Source: Anisus vortex
Lineage: Eukaryota; Mollusca; Gastropoda; Planorbidae
Assembly: GCA_949126835.1 (NCBI GenBank)
Contig: OX421505.1
Location: 3,591,587-3,655,586 of the forward strand
DNA: 64,000 nt
Direction of reading: 5' to 3'
The stretch's first letter is position 1; every line of letters begins with the position of its first letter. Made by a program: the position numbers and the translations under genes. Shown here piece by piece: positions 22,427 through 33,036 of the stretch. The notes below the pieces were generated by a model. The model was not told where the DNA came from and ran no database searches. It saw only the letters and a list, made by a program, of their open reading frames with translations.

Positions 22427-22857
22427 TCATATACAACAATGGAATTTCGCAGTCCGTAAATCCAGCTTCTTAAAAAATATAATGCTGGTGACGTCAAGGT
22501 GGTCACATGTCCAGCTCGGAAGTTTGGCCACTTCCTGGAAACCCGGTACGCCCTCTACGACATTCAGCACGTCCGCGTTGGTGGCGAAGGTGTCGACGTA
22601 GAGGCCTCGAAACCCCGAGGCTCGGGCCAGGTCGAGTGCCAGGGCGAGACACGCGTCGAGGACGAGCGGTCGAAGATGCTCCGGGGGAACAACGATCAGG
22701 GCGTCCGCGTTGAGGAGGCCCCTGTTGAACCTGCTGCTGTGGACCATGACGTACGCTACAGTCTGCTGGGTGGTTTTCTCCTGGACGAGGCGTTTCTTGG
22801 CCACGGACATGCTTTCACAAAAGGTGGCCTCGTCTGGGTATGTCCCGACACCAAAGC
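22427..22857 (-). CDS. GNAT-like acetyltransferase, exon 2 (C-terminal 142 residues)
   Basis: The frame is open beyond the acceptor up to an ATG at 22891, but a CATTTACCAG acceptor ends at 22858 and the first exon (24595-24721) supplies one base that completes the Gly codon. The spliced protein is 185 residues. It reads FGVGTYPDEATF, TVAYVMVHSSRF, ALIVVPPEHLRPLV, LALALDLARASGFRGLYVD, TFATNADVLNVVEGVPGF and TSIIFFKKL. The beta-strand, long helix, tN-x-pGF and final strand order is that of the GNAT fold, which uses acetyl-CoA. The Gly-rich (Q/R)xxGx(G/A) pyrophosphate loop is replaced by EHLRPLV, so activity is uncertain. Base composition is strikingly GC-rich compared with the neighbourhood. 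The substrate is unknown. Confidence 0.75.
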
Positions 22858-23084
22858 CTGGTAAATGAGAACAGTCTATATTAAATGTCAAAAAAAATAT
22901 TTATCTAACTTAGAGATTGTACAAGCAAAGACTATAATAAGATGGACCGCTTGCTTTAATATTTCTGCTATTTGATGACTGGAATGACTTCTTTTCGGAA
23001 TTGCCGATTCTCTTTTGTACTACGCACTTCCGTTTTATTTAATCGCTATGATTTTCTCAATGAAAGATTAAAATTAAAAGTTGT

Positions 23085-23215
23085 ATAAAGTGGAAACCTT
23101 TAGGCAGATGTAGGAGCCTAGAAGTAATTGAAGACAGCGTTATTGGATGCGCACGGTAAAAAGAACATAAAAGCTCTAAAAATAGAGCAAGCGGTCCTTC
23201 TTATTATAGTTGTTG
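23085..23215 (+). repeat. dispersed repeat, partner of 18543-18670
   Basis: GTGGAAACCTTTAGGCAGAT, then AAAAGCTCTAAAAATAGAGC and AAGCGGTCC match the earlier copy in order and orientation. The family is unknown. Confidence 0.65.
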
Positions 23216-23774
23216 ATACAAGTAATTGTCGAGTTAGTAAAATAATTACATTAAGACAAACTAATCAAGTTCCTATAAATAGCTTGTTATGTTGCGTGGG
23301 GTGTGTTTCCCCATTGGGCTAATCTAAAAAGGCAATTACAGTCTTAATACAGCCTATGTGAGATTAACATAAGCAATTACTTGCATGCGATTACATCATA
23401 CCAGGTGGTATGCGATTAGCATAAGCAATTACTCGTACAATACATGTAATGACAGAACACGAGGTCCTCTCTGAGATTAGCAAAAAGATTGTAAGATTCT
23501 TGGACAGCTGTCTACGTTGTGACTTCGCCATAATATCAACAGAAAAACAAATAATAATAATATTTTGTATAGCGCAGCCAATAAACATAATGTAATAATG
23601 TGTAGATAAATTATCATGTTAAATGTAATTCCTAATGCATACCTACGCTTTTGTTACTGATATCACATTATACTGAAATTTCATTGAAGTGATAATATAT
23701 CATTGTTACATTACAAATAAGATAATAAGGCACACAAATAATAATACAATTCTAAAACAAGTTTAAAAAAAAGA

Positions 23775-24005
23775 AAAAAAAAGGACATTCTAATATTATC
23801 ATCATCGCCTGATTCCCCGCCTGGGGGCATAGACCACTAATAAAAGCTCCCCGGGCATCAGGTTCCTGGACAAAGTCACTCCGTCTCCAGTTTGGCATTC
23901 TAATAACAATGGCGTTTGTAAATATATTTTGTTCTCGTATGGCCTTTCGTCCATGGATGGTTCTGACTGGCCTATTCGCTAAAACCATCAACTTAGCATC
24001 ATTTA
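23775..24005 (-). other. ORF-like segment, probably a decayed repeat
   Basis: The - strand frame reads LANRPVRTIHGRKAIREQNI, then MPNWRRSDFVQEPDARGAFI and LCPQAGNQAMM, ending at an A/T tail. The wording looks protein-like, but splice phases of the acetyltransferase gene join without it. The GATGATGATA-rich end suggests the 3' end of a retroelement. I do not recognise the family. Confidence 0.3.
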
Positions 24006-24099
24006 AAGACCTTATCTATATTTCATTTATTGCAAACCACGGATAGTCGTAGAGAGCAATATAAGGCCAACATGCACAGAAATGTGCCTGTGATATATA

Positions 24100-24540
24100 A
24101 GATCTTATCTTATTTTATGTATTGCAGACGCTCCTTCTATAAAGAAGATTATTGTGTCCTAGGCTCATCCGTGTTCTGAGTCTAGTCTTGCGTTTTTATT
24201 AGTGTTTTAAATGATGTTAAATTACCGAATTTCTCGATTTGTTCAGGCAACCCATTCCATGCCCGGATAATACTCGGGAAGAAAGAGTACTTATAGCATT
24301 TATTCTAGCATAAGGGACAAGAAAATGTTTTTTTGCCTAATGTTTATCTGAGCATAGCAACATATTGTTGTTATTGTGTTGTATTTCTAATTTAAAATTG
24401 AATGTCTTACTCGTACTCTTCTATCCTCTAGTGTATCTAGGTTTAGTGGTTTAACTCTTGGTGTTACTCTTGTTAGTTGTTAATAGTCACTAGTAATGAA
24501 CCTTGAAGCTCTTTTCTGGATTTGTACTAGATGCATATGA
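24100..24540 (-). mobile_element. CR1-like LINE 3' fragment (family with AGACGCTCCTTCT tail)
   Basis: The + strand reads TATTGCAGACGCTCCTTCTA, then AAGAAGATTATTGTGTCCTA and CAGGCAACCCATTCCATGCC. On the - strand this is the end of a LINE ORF2 (SFFP...NGLPE-type) followed by its 3' UTR. The same family appears at 25740, 31815, 45035 and 53042. It lies in the intron of the acetyltransferase gene, on the same strand. Confidence 0.75.
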
Positions 24541-24594
24541 TGAGCTGGAAAGATATCTTCATTTATTGATTACGTTAAAGATGCCAATGTTTAC

Positions 24595-24721
24595 CTTTGT
24601 CAAAGACTTCAGGAAGTTGTAGTAGACTGTAGGCGTCAACGAGTTGGTTCTCATGCATGTCATTGACTAGAAGCACCGTGCCATCTTTAAGCTTCAGCGA
24701 CTTGGCCACTTTGAAAGACAT
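24595..24721 (-). CDS. GNAT-like acetyltransferase, exon 1 with start codon
   Basis: Reading on the - strand from the ATG at 24721-24719: MSFKVAKSLKLKDGTVLLVN, then DMHENQLVDAYSLLQLPEVF and DK plus one base, then the donor AAAG|GTAAAC. The 127-bp exon leaves phase 1, exactly what exon 2 needs, giving DK-G-FGVGTYPDE across the junction. The start fits a GNAT N-terminus with a first strand and helix. This pairing turns two fragments into one complete small gene and is the strongest gene model in the window besides the mobile elements. Confidence 0.78.
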
Positions 24722-24729
24722 TCATCAAT

Positions 24730-25205
24730 GAATCATGACGTGTTTCTTGTTAGGAAAAAAACAACACTTGCATTAAGTACTGGTTTTAATTTTAAATAAA
24801 TAGTTATAATATAGTTATTATGGGAATAGTGAGGCCATCACATTGCCCATCAGTCTTTGTAATACCCTAGCTAATGTCAGGTTCTTATTCGAGCTGGCTA
24901 CACTAACGGGGCATTAGCCGCAACATTAACTATGAGCTTGTGGCACGTACATCAAAACAACTACCAAAATAAAAATGTTATTAGTTTACTTAAGGATATA
25001 ATCTAAAATACGTTCTAACAATTGTTACAAGTGGTTGCCTTTTAGACAGGAGTAATACATGTATATTTATACGTATATATACGTGTATTTTTTTTTCTGT
25101 AGAAGAGTATTTTTTTATAGGGTAGAGTTGCTAGATCTACGCCCTTTACCCGGGCTTGGGACCGTCAGGATACCCCCCGAATGTGATAACCAGACTGAGT
25201 TATAT
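24730..25205. other. upstream flank of the acetyltransferase-like gene
   Basis: The promoter should lie here on the - strand. I see AT-rich sequence and no clear TATA, CCAAT or GC box that I would commit to. Confidence 0.4.
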
Positions 25206-25739
25206 ACGTGTATAGACCAGTAGAGTAGCCAGGGGTGTAGCGAGGAGCGGCCGCTCCCCCTACGCCCATTTTCCAATAAATAGGGCTTTTGTAAGAATAA
25301 ACATATTTGTTTTTCCAATAACAGAGATTGGTGCCTTTATTCATTTTAAGAATACAAATGTTAAGAGGGACCTTTCCGATAACAAAAACGTAAATCTTTT
25401 CAATGAATAAAACGTTTGCCCTAATTAGGACATTTTAAAGTGGGACATTTTATATGCTAAGAAGTGGAACCTTTTTAAGACTGAAAAGGGGGATCCTTTT
25501 AAGAAAACAGTGGGATCCTTTCAATAAAAAATGGGGCTTTTTCAAGAAATACCTAGGGGAGGTGAGTAACGGTGATGTGCAAAGTAAAGTATCTCAAGCT
25601 TAGAGGCAGTGACCGCCCGTAGGGGCCAAATGCTATCTCATCTGCATTCATGGGTACCAAAGAAATCTAGCCTCTCGTACCTAAATGTTTCTGAATGGGC
25701 ACCTTCACGTATATGTACTTTTATCAGGGTTATGGTCTC

Positions 25740-26087
25740 CCTGTTTCTTATCTTATCTTATATATTACAGACACTCCTTCTCTAAAGAAGATTATTGCGT
25801 CCTACGCTCATCCGTATTCTGAGTCTAGTCTTGTATTTTTATTAGTGATATGAATGATATTATATTACTGGTTTTCTTGGTTTGTTCAGGAAACCCATTC
25901 CATGCCCGGATGCCAATCGAGAAGAAAGAGTACTTATATGCATTTGTTCTCCCATAAGAAAATTGTTTTTGTCTTTTTGTTTTGTTAGAGCATTGCTACC
26001 GGTTGTTATTGGGTTGTATTTCTAAATTAGAGTTAAATGCATTATTTATTATTACTACTTTACTCTTTGACCTTCTGTCCTCTAGAG
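25740..26087 (-). mobile_element. CR1-like LINE 3' fragment, part 1
   Basis: It matches the copy at 24100-24540 (AGACACTCCTTCTCTAAAGA, AACCCATTCCATGCCCGGAT). It is split at 26087 by the hAT element that follows and continues at 27341. Confidence 0.78.
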
Positions 26088-27332
26088 CAGGGTTAGGAAA
26101 CCTTTTGCTAATAGTGTGCCAAACTAGGATTTCTAAATCATTCAGCGTGCCAACAGCCTGACAGTAGACCCGCTCTTCTATATTTTTATATATTTGTATA
26201 AGACAATTTATTTAGAGCCGTAGCAAGGCCAAAAGCAAAGGAACTTTTATAGAGTAAATCGATAAGCGTTTTATATTTAATTAAAAAAATTAACAAGATT
26301 GTGCTTATTATCTTTCGTTTTTTTTAAATATTTATTACAAATAAAAATTGTCATCAATGAACTTTCATATTAATGGTTAATGTCTAAAGATGTATTAACG
26401 TTGTCAAAATATCATTTCTAGCAACAGCTAAATTTTTTTATAATTTTGGATCTCAGCTTTACTGATATTTAATAGAATCATTAAAATATTACGGCAAAGC
26501 GGTAGATTTACGTAGTAATAATATATAGTAGGTAGTTAATGTAATGTTTAGATATGTACGTATATATTAATTCTCTAGTCATATAATATTTATATAACTT
26601 TCAATTATATTTTATAAATGTTCATTTTATCGATATAATTCTTAAGCTTTTTATGTGTTTTATAAAGGAAAAATAAAAAACATTTAGAATAATTAACGCA
26701 AATAAAAACGGGTCAATTATCTCCCTTTAATTAAATCAAAGTTTCCAAATTGTATTCTATAGTGAAAGCAAACAAGTTATGTTTGTGATATAACTAATAT
26801 TACTTATTTATTTACATTTCTTTATTCAAATCTAGCATCGTGGTAATTTTTTCAACTAGACCTATATAGTAATTAGAGTTGAACAATTAATTACGTTAAA
26901 CAGTTGTAAATAAATATTTCTTGCATAATTGTTTAAGTCGATGTCAACATTAATAATTACACTATCAGCAATTATATAATATATTGCTAGTATATAGATC
27001 TAAGCCTCTTATATATATAACAATAATAAAACACATCTTTTAGAATTCATTAGGCAATATTTTTGCTTATTTATAAAGAAGAGGAGCGTAAAAACTATTT
27101 TAAATATAATTAGTTGTATTAATTGATGAGCGCCTTGTCATTGGGTGCTCTTTGCTAACAGTTGTAAGCTGAACCTAAAGCTGAAAGTAGAGTGAATGCC
27201 CAGCAGTGGAGGAACATACTCGACCTGCAGAGTTTACATTTAAAAATCTCCTTTTTGGAGGCATTTCGCGTGCCACTAAAAATCACTCTGCGTGCCAACT
27301 TTTTTCACGCGTGTCTTAGGTTGCCACCCCTG
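26088..27332. mobile_element. hAT element inserted into the LINE fragment
   Basis: The left end is CAGGGTTAGGAAACC and the right end is GGTTGCCACCCCTG. The 8-mers CTCTAGAG (26080-26087) and TTCTAGAG (27333-27340) flank it. Removing it rejoins the LINE sequence in register with the uninterrupted copy at 24400. Subterminal words (GTGCCAA, GGCACGC) and the internal motif TTAATTAAAGGGAGATA (26718-26734, - strand) tie it to the elements at 58722 and 2767. I see no transposase frame. Confidence 0.88.
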
Positions 27333-27340
27333 TTCTAGAG

Positions 27341-27440
27341 TTTCTAGGTTTAGAGATTTAACTATTGGTGTTACTTTTGTAAGTTGTAAATATTCGCTAG
27401 TACTGAACCTTGCAGCTCTTTTCTGAATTTGTTCTAATTA
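27341..27440 (-). mobile_element. CR1-like LINE 3' fragment, part 2
   Basis: TTTCTAGGTTTAGAGATTTA, then CTATTGGTGTTACTTTTGTA and TTGCAGCTCTTTTCTGAATT continue the LINE copy broken at 26087. Confidence 0.78.
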
Positions 27441-27719
27441 TTAAATAATATATGTGCATTCTGGAAATCAGCAGTATCAATCAATTTCTGCCACAAATAG
27501 TTGCTCGGAAGAGAATCGTCGTCAATAGTGAAATAAAAACTGCAGTTATACACAGCGTGTGTAGCCTACCCCGAGGCACATGGTACTCTTGTAAGACTTA
27601 ATACTTAAGAATTTTTAGGTCTTCTTTTAATCTAAAAAAAAGGGCTAAAAGTGGGGCCTTTTTCTTAAAAGTTCGCCCCCCTAGCACCAAAACCTGGCTA
27701 CGCCACTGTTATAGACAAG

Positions 27720-28025
27720 ATACAATATCTGAATAAAAGAATAACTGTGCATGGGGAGCAACTCTAATTCATTAAACTAAATTCCTGATAAATGAATTAT
27801 TTCCCATTTTAAGTTAACCACATTTCTGGAAAGATACTTCAATATGTGCATTTAGAGATGTGGGGCTAACTGAATCAATTCTTACATATTGGTAGGCTAG
27901 CGTATTGCACATAGTTATCTAACAAACATCATTCTTGGCTAAAGTTTTTCATCGGTGGAGCCTTTCTCAGTTGGTAACATCTATTCTAAACATTAGAGGG
28001 GAGGGGTCTGATTAAGATGTTATAC
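27720..28025. other. no recognised feature
   Basis: Unique AT-rich sequence between the composite transposon and the GATA arrays. No coding frame is visible. Confidence 0.45.
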
Positions 28026-28029
28026 AGGC

Positions 28030-28045
28030 AGAAAGAAAGGCAGGC

Positions 28046-28144
<99 letters not shown>

Positions 28145-28821
28145 TAGATTGATAGATAGATAAACAATTCGTTAGATGGATGGGTGGATGTGTGGATAGG
28201 TAGGTGGATGGGTAGATGGATACATGAAATAGATATAGGTCTATCAATTAAATAGATCTATAGAGATAAATAGATGAATAGTTAGAGAAAAATAGAGATC
28301 GAGAGATAAATATAGAGAGATATAGATAGGTTGGTAGATTGATAGATAAAATAGATATAGAGAGAGATGTCAAAAAGATATAGGCCTATAGTTAGATAGA
28401 TAGGCCTAAATAAGATAGAAAACTAGACATATAGATAGATAAATAGGAAGATAAATAGATAGATAAGAGAGATAGATTGTTAAAATAAATATATAGGCCT
28501 ACGATAAATTGATAGTTTAGATATATAGAGAGATGATAGATAGGTAGATGGATAAGATAGGTAGATAAGATAGATAGATAAGATAGATATATAGATAAGA
28601 AAGTTGTATAGCCTAGGCCTAGATAGATGACAAAGATTGATTGATAGATAGATAAACAGATAGAAAGAGAGAGAGAGATAGATAGTTAGATAGATAGGCT
28701 AGATAGATAGATAAGATAGATGGATAGATAAGAAAGATATATATCTTAGGCCTAGATAAATTAGATAGATAGATAGATAGATAGAAAAATAGAAAGATAA
28801 AAAGATAGATATATAGATAGT

Positions 28822-28905
<84 letters not shown>

Positions 28906-28910
28906 CGTAT
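28030..28910. repeat. GATA/GACA microsatellite field
   Basis: Perfect (GATA)n at about 28046-28116 passes into (GACA)n at about 28117-28144. Degenerate GATA-like sequence fills the middle. A second long perfect (GATA)n lies at about 28815-28905. The - strand frames reading SIYLSIYLSI are by-products and not genes. Confidence 0.95.
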
Positions 28911-28919
28911 TGTAAATGC

Positions 28920-30125
28920 ATGTATAGGTAAGGTAACTAAAAAATAAATTGTTTCTGAACAAAATGTGTTGGACTATTTGCTCTTATTATTGAATTGAGG
29001 TTTTTTTTGTTCTCAATTATGTGTAAACACTCCGACAACCTTCGCAAAGTTGAATGAAAATTATTTTAAAAATGTCACTGTTTGACAATTGAATGTCACA
29101 GCAACTCAACACAAAACCCGTTTCTCACACTAGACATCTAACGTCTGCTTCAGCCAAGGTCAAGGCCTAATCACGTCTCTAATAATAGTAGACGACATAA
29201 TCCCCCCCTCCCCGCTCACAGCCCGTACACTGTACACATTATATTTTCTTGACCCATCATGCCATCTTTCCAGAAACGTCCAATCAAAACTGGGTCATGG
29301 ACTCGCCAGATTTTTATGTCAAAACCAGCCAAAAATAAGTCTATTTTATTAACTTCAATCGATTTTTTTTCAACATATTTTATTTTTAGTTGAACATTTG
29401 TTCGTTTTTTTTAATTATTATTTCTTTATGATAGTTTTTTTTAAACCTCTTACTTTGAACCATTTGGTATTCACATGGGAAGTTTTTGACTAGTCTAATT
29501 ATATTTTCATGTTTATGTTATTTGATTTTCTCACAAACGCTCGCACAGCTAATGTTTACATAAATACTTTTTTTTATATTGGACGAATGTCAGACCGGTC
29601 AGTGAGACCAGGGCAGTAGAATACTTTCTATGACAACGGAAAGCACATTTCGAAATATCTAGAAAAGATATGTTGTGCGTGATTAGATTATCTATTTTCG
29701 TTGGTGTGTTTATTGGAATGTATCAAGTGTGCGTGTGTGTTTCCATATATGCGAAAAATTTTGAGAGTTGGAAATATCTTAGAAAGTAATACATAAAGAG
29801 ATAGTGGGAAAGGGAGTTTTTCTAATCTGGGTCTTATGTTGTCTGTCTAGGATCTAGTTCACCAGGAAATAATACAGTCAAGCCACTCGATGCATGTTTA
29901 AAAAAGAATTCGATGCTTGAAATTGTGTACAATAATAGCAATAAACATTACTGGTAAAGAGTGGCTTCCTTCTAGCTAGGCAAAAATCAGCAACACCCGA
30001 ACGAAATCTCAGCGTGCTTTATATTTAGATTTTTGGTGCCGAAAGTGCTATAATGGATTTTCCCGAAGCGTTCAGCATGCTAAAGAAAAGGCGTACCCGA
30101 ACGTTGTAGAGACTATGAGAAAACA
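28920..30125. other. no recognised gene
   Basis: AT-rich single-copy-looking DNA. ACCGGTCAGTGAGACCAGG near 29592 resembles ACCGGTCATTGCGACCAGG near 59474 (start of the second LTR element), so a small LTR-related fragment may be present. Confidence 0.4.
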
Positions 30126-30137
30126 TTACGTCATAAC

Positions 30138-30453
30138 CAGTGGCGTATTTAGGCATGTTCCATTGGAACATGGGCCCCCACACAAAAGGGGCCCCCACAC
30201 ATCCCAAAAAGAAATTTGTTAATTGCCATCCCCATTTTTTCGTTGAAAATGTAAAATAAAATTCATTTAGTCCCCTACAATTTTAAGCGCTCCAGTCCAA
30301 CAAAACTAAGCGCAACATACAATTTTTGATTCTACAGAATGTAACATAAATTAACAGCACTTTTCTGAGGTATGTGGAAGGCAGGAGCGAGGCCACGAGG
30401 CGCTCCCACATGAATTTGAGAACAGGGCCACCACAATCCTAAATACGGCTCTG
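30138..30453. mobile_element. 316-bp hAT-type MITE
   Basis: The left end is CAGTGGCGTATTTAGG and the right end is CCTAAATACGGCTCTG, inverted with two mismatches. A perfect 8-bp duplication GTCATAAC lies at 30130-30137 and 30454-30461. There is no coding content. GGGGCCCCCACAC-like words are repeated near the left end. Confidence 0.92.
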
Positions 30454-30464
30454 GTCATAACAAA

Positions 30465-31065
30465 TAACTATCTACACTAATACTCTCTACGCCAAAATTA
30501 AATATAAATGAAAAACTCTACATGAATTAGCGAGACCATTCCTAATACAATATATAAACTATTATAACGTGATATACACACATGATAGGGGGAACCAGCA
30601 AGAACCAGTGAGAAATAGATATACTAGAGATAGGGTTATATAAAAGAATCTGGGAGATAAATAGAGGTAATATATGTATAGGTAAAAACAATATGTAGGA
30701 AGAAAGAGGGCAAGGGCTTTAAAAGGCGACCATTACACATGGTCACATATGGTGCAACAGGTAAGTGAGATGAGCATTAAGACCCAGGTGTCGGTGAAAT
30801 AAAATGAAGGTGTGAATGGAACAGATGTCAATCCCTGGTAAATAAATATTATGGATTGAGTATACATGCTGTAGGTGAAGTAAATATACACAGGAACAGG
30901 TAACGTCAATGTAATAATACGTTATCTTAATGTAGCTAGCTTAGACTTTCGTTTTGTGACAGGGGCAAATTAGTACTCTAATAACTAGACACTAGACACT
31001 AATAAGTATTCTAACAAACAGAGAGTAATATTCTAACATCTACCAAAAAATGAGTATTCCCTAGC
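30465..31065. other. no recognised gene
   Basis: AT-rich sequence with no coding frame, tandem array or repeat that I can match. Confidence 0.4.
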
Positions 31066-31069
31066 AAAT

Positions 31070-31325
31070 AAGTAAAGTAAAGTACCCTTCGGACCAAACT
31101 GATCATAGGGCTGGTGAAGCAGCATTCACCAGTTTCTGTTGCCATGGCATACGAGGGGATGCGTGGCCAGCACAATGCCCAGCCGCCTTTACTTTATCAC
31201 AACTAGTGCCATGTACCCATCAGAGCTGAGTAGAATCAGGGGAAAATCCTAGCCTTCACCAGGATTCGAACCCAGGACCTTCGGTACGCCAGTCAAACGC
31301 GCTGCCGCTCGACCACCGTACCTCC
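31070..31325 (-). mobile_element. tRNA-derived SINE family A, full-length copy
   Basis: On the - strand it begins GGTGGTCGAGCGGCAGCGCG (pol III A box) and continues to GGTCCTGGGTTCGAATCCTG (B box). A body contains CAGCTCTGATGGGTACATGG and GCTGGGCATTGTGCTGGCCA. The tail is AACTGGTGAATGCTGCTTCA followed by CCAGCCCTATGATCAGTTTG and AAGTAAAG repeats. This is the reference copy in the window. Others are at 7355, 17962, 19090, 32205, 35240, 35938, 51435 and 52308. Confidence 0.9.
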
Positions 31326-31339
31326 GTGTAATTTCGTTC

Positions 31340-31800
31340 TATCCTATATAGGCTACAATGGTCCATCTGCAGAGAAGAAGGGCGCCGTGCAGCAAGAATT
31401 TGAGAATCAGTGAATCAGTGATGTCTTATAATCTTATTACAAGAGAAATAACCGAGTCAATAAAAAATGGGAGTTTTGATTTACTAATAGTTGCGCCCTG
31501 CTTTTCTAATACCTACGCCCAACCTCAGTCTAGCCTCCCGCCCTTGAGCAGTCCAATAGATGGGCCTATGTCAGAGTGACCGTGCCTCGACCTAGATCAG
31601 GTTTTATCTTCTCTTGGGAGGGAGGTGTTGTGCAAGAAAGACTTGCCAAATGTAAATCTCGTTCGTGTTGCGTGTTCCAGCTAATGTTGTTGATCATTGT
31701 TGTTTATTGTTTACTCCCGCGTTGTTGAGTCAGAGCTCAGAATATAATGAGGAGATACTACAAGATTATATTGAGCAGAGAGCTAATTCGCTCATTGGAG
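31340..31800. other. no recognised gene
   Basis: The + strand frame 31358-31579 has no recognisable motif or splice context. I see nothing else. Confidence 0.4.
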
Positions 31801-31809
31801 CTTCAGAAT

Positions 31810-31998
31810 AATAACTCTTATCTAAGATATTTCAGACGCTCGTTCTATAAAAAGATGATTGTGTCCTACGTTGTTCCATGGTCTGAGTCTAGTCTTGCAT
31901 CTTTATTATTTTTTTTTTAATGATGTTAAGTTACTAGTTTTCCTGGTTTGTTCGGGCAACCCATTTCATGCCCAAATGCCACTCGGGAAGAAAGAAAG
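31810..31998 (-). mobile_element. CR1-like LINE 3' fragment
   Basis: TTTCAGACGCTCGTTCTATA, then GATTGTGTCCTACGTTGTTC and GGGCAACCCATTTCATGCCC match the family at 24100. It is truncated soon after the GGGAAGAAAG word. Confidence 0.75.
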
Positions 31999-32204
31999 GC
32001 TGAGCATGGTCGGTTAACGTGCTGGTATCTCTTTAAAGATAAAAGAGCATGCGGGTTCCACGGAGAGAATAGAAAACTTTCCTAAAATACCCAAACTTCT
32101 GTTTAAGACAAAATATCGGTATTACTGTTTTAGTTAATAAAGGAGTAAATAGGAAATTTCTCCCAGATGAAAACTAAGGCACACAAAATTGCTATAAGGT
32201 ATGG

Positions 32205-32430
32205 TGGCCTGGTGTGCCGAACGGCATGGGTTCGAATCCTGGTAAATGTTTTCCCCTTTTTTTTCCCTGGGGTCTCTAGGGTGTCCCCGAATCTCTTAAG
32301 GGTACCTGACATCAAGTAGAGCAAAGTAAAAGGCTGCGCATTGTGCTGGTCACATAATCACCTAGTATACCGTGACCATGGAAACTGGTGAACGCTGCTT
32401 CACCGGCAGGGTTTGGGTCTGACGGGGACA
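32205..32430 (+). mobile_element. tRNA-derived SINE family A
   Basis: A degraded A box (GGTGGCCTGGTGTGCCGAAC) and a clear B box (GGGTTCGAATCCTGG) are followed by the family body and GAAACTGGTGAACGCTGCTT, CACCGGC. It is a + strand copy. Confidence 0.8.
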
Positions 32431-32909
32431 CTTGAACAAAAATGTCCACATTGTTTGAAGGCGAAACCAAAGCGTTAAAGGTACTTGGAACTTTTGTTTT
32501 CTCGCACTACGACCCCATCTCACAAGACATAATTAAATTATAGGCCTACGTCATTTAGTTTTGGAAGCGCGTTATCATAGAAGCCTTGGTGTCAAAATGA
32601 ACGGAATTTTCTGGAATGGCTTGGGGTGGGGCGGTAAATTATGAACTACCAGGTGTGTGATATGAGGGTTAGATTTATTGCAGGCTACTGGGTTTAATAC
32701 CACCCCTTTATGCCATCACTCCGACCCCACACAGACTCATTATTAAACAGAGTAACTCAACAAACCAAAATGCATTCACCTCGTGTTTTCAATATGTATT
32801 CGAAGGCTCCGCTAAGCCTGTTTGTGCACAAAACGTTTATGCTCATGAGGGCCCTCTTTCTCATTTGTCATGAGGACTTGGACATTAAAACGTAGAACGC
32901 TCGATTTAA

Positions 32910-32982
32910 CCCTTCCCGTACCGACCTACTTCTATCTATGCTGCCATCAGTTCCGCTATATACGCGCCCGGGACTGTAAGGG
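32910..32982. mobile_element. 73-bp piggyBac-like MITE (copy 1)
   Basis: TTAA flanks both sides (32906-32909 and 32983-32986). The element starts CCCTTCCCGTACCG and ends CGGGACTGTAAGGG, giving CCCTT/AAGGG inverted ends. TTAA targets and CCCTT ends are hallmarks of piggyBac elements. A second copy of the same 73-bp length is at 45538 with two differences by eye. Confidence 0.85.
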
Positions 32983-33036
32983 TTAAGATCATTTATATGC
33001 TTTTAAAAGTTTTTAGCCTGACAAAAACAATCCTAC

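Larger units (their letters stand above)
22865..24590. other. intron of the acetyltransferase-like gene
   Basis: A 1.7-kb intron on the - strand. It contains a dispersed repeat (23085-23215), a short repeated word GCGATTAGCATAAGCAATTA near 23370-23430, an ORF-like segment near 23775-24005, and a LINE fragment (24100-24540). Confidence 0.6.
25218..27708. mobile_element. hAT-like element interrupted by two later insertions
   Basis: The left end is CAGTAGAGTAGCCAGG and the right end is CCTGGCTACGCCACTG, an imperfect TIR (13 of 16 positions). Flanking 8-mers GTATAGAC (25210-25217) and TTATAGAC (27709-27716) differ at one position, as expected for an old target duplication. The subterminal parts carry repeated GGGACCTTTT/AAAAGGGGG-like words. 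A LINE fragment and, within it, a further hAT account for most of the internal length. Confidence 0.75.

Noticed and set aside
22858..22891. ATG at 22891 as the start of the acetyltransferase-like protein
   Set aside because: An acceptor at 22858 joins in phase to a separate exon with its own ATG that supplies the expected N-terminal fold.
28020..28962. Several open frames reading SIYLSIYLSI on the - strand
   Set aside because: They translate GATA arrays. A 4-bp repeat stays open in any frame lacking a stop, and there is no non-repeat protein sequence.
31070..31325. Genuine tRNA gene
   Set aside because: A and B boxes are present but the sequence continues into a shared non-tRNA body and tail, and no acceptor stem pairs. 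It is a SINE.
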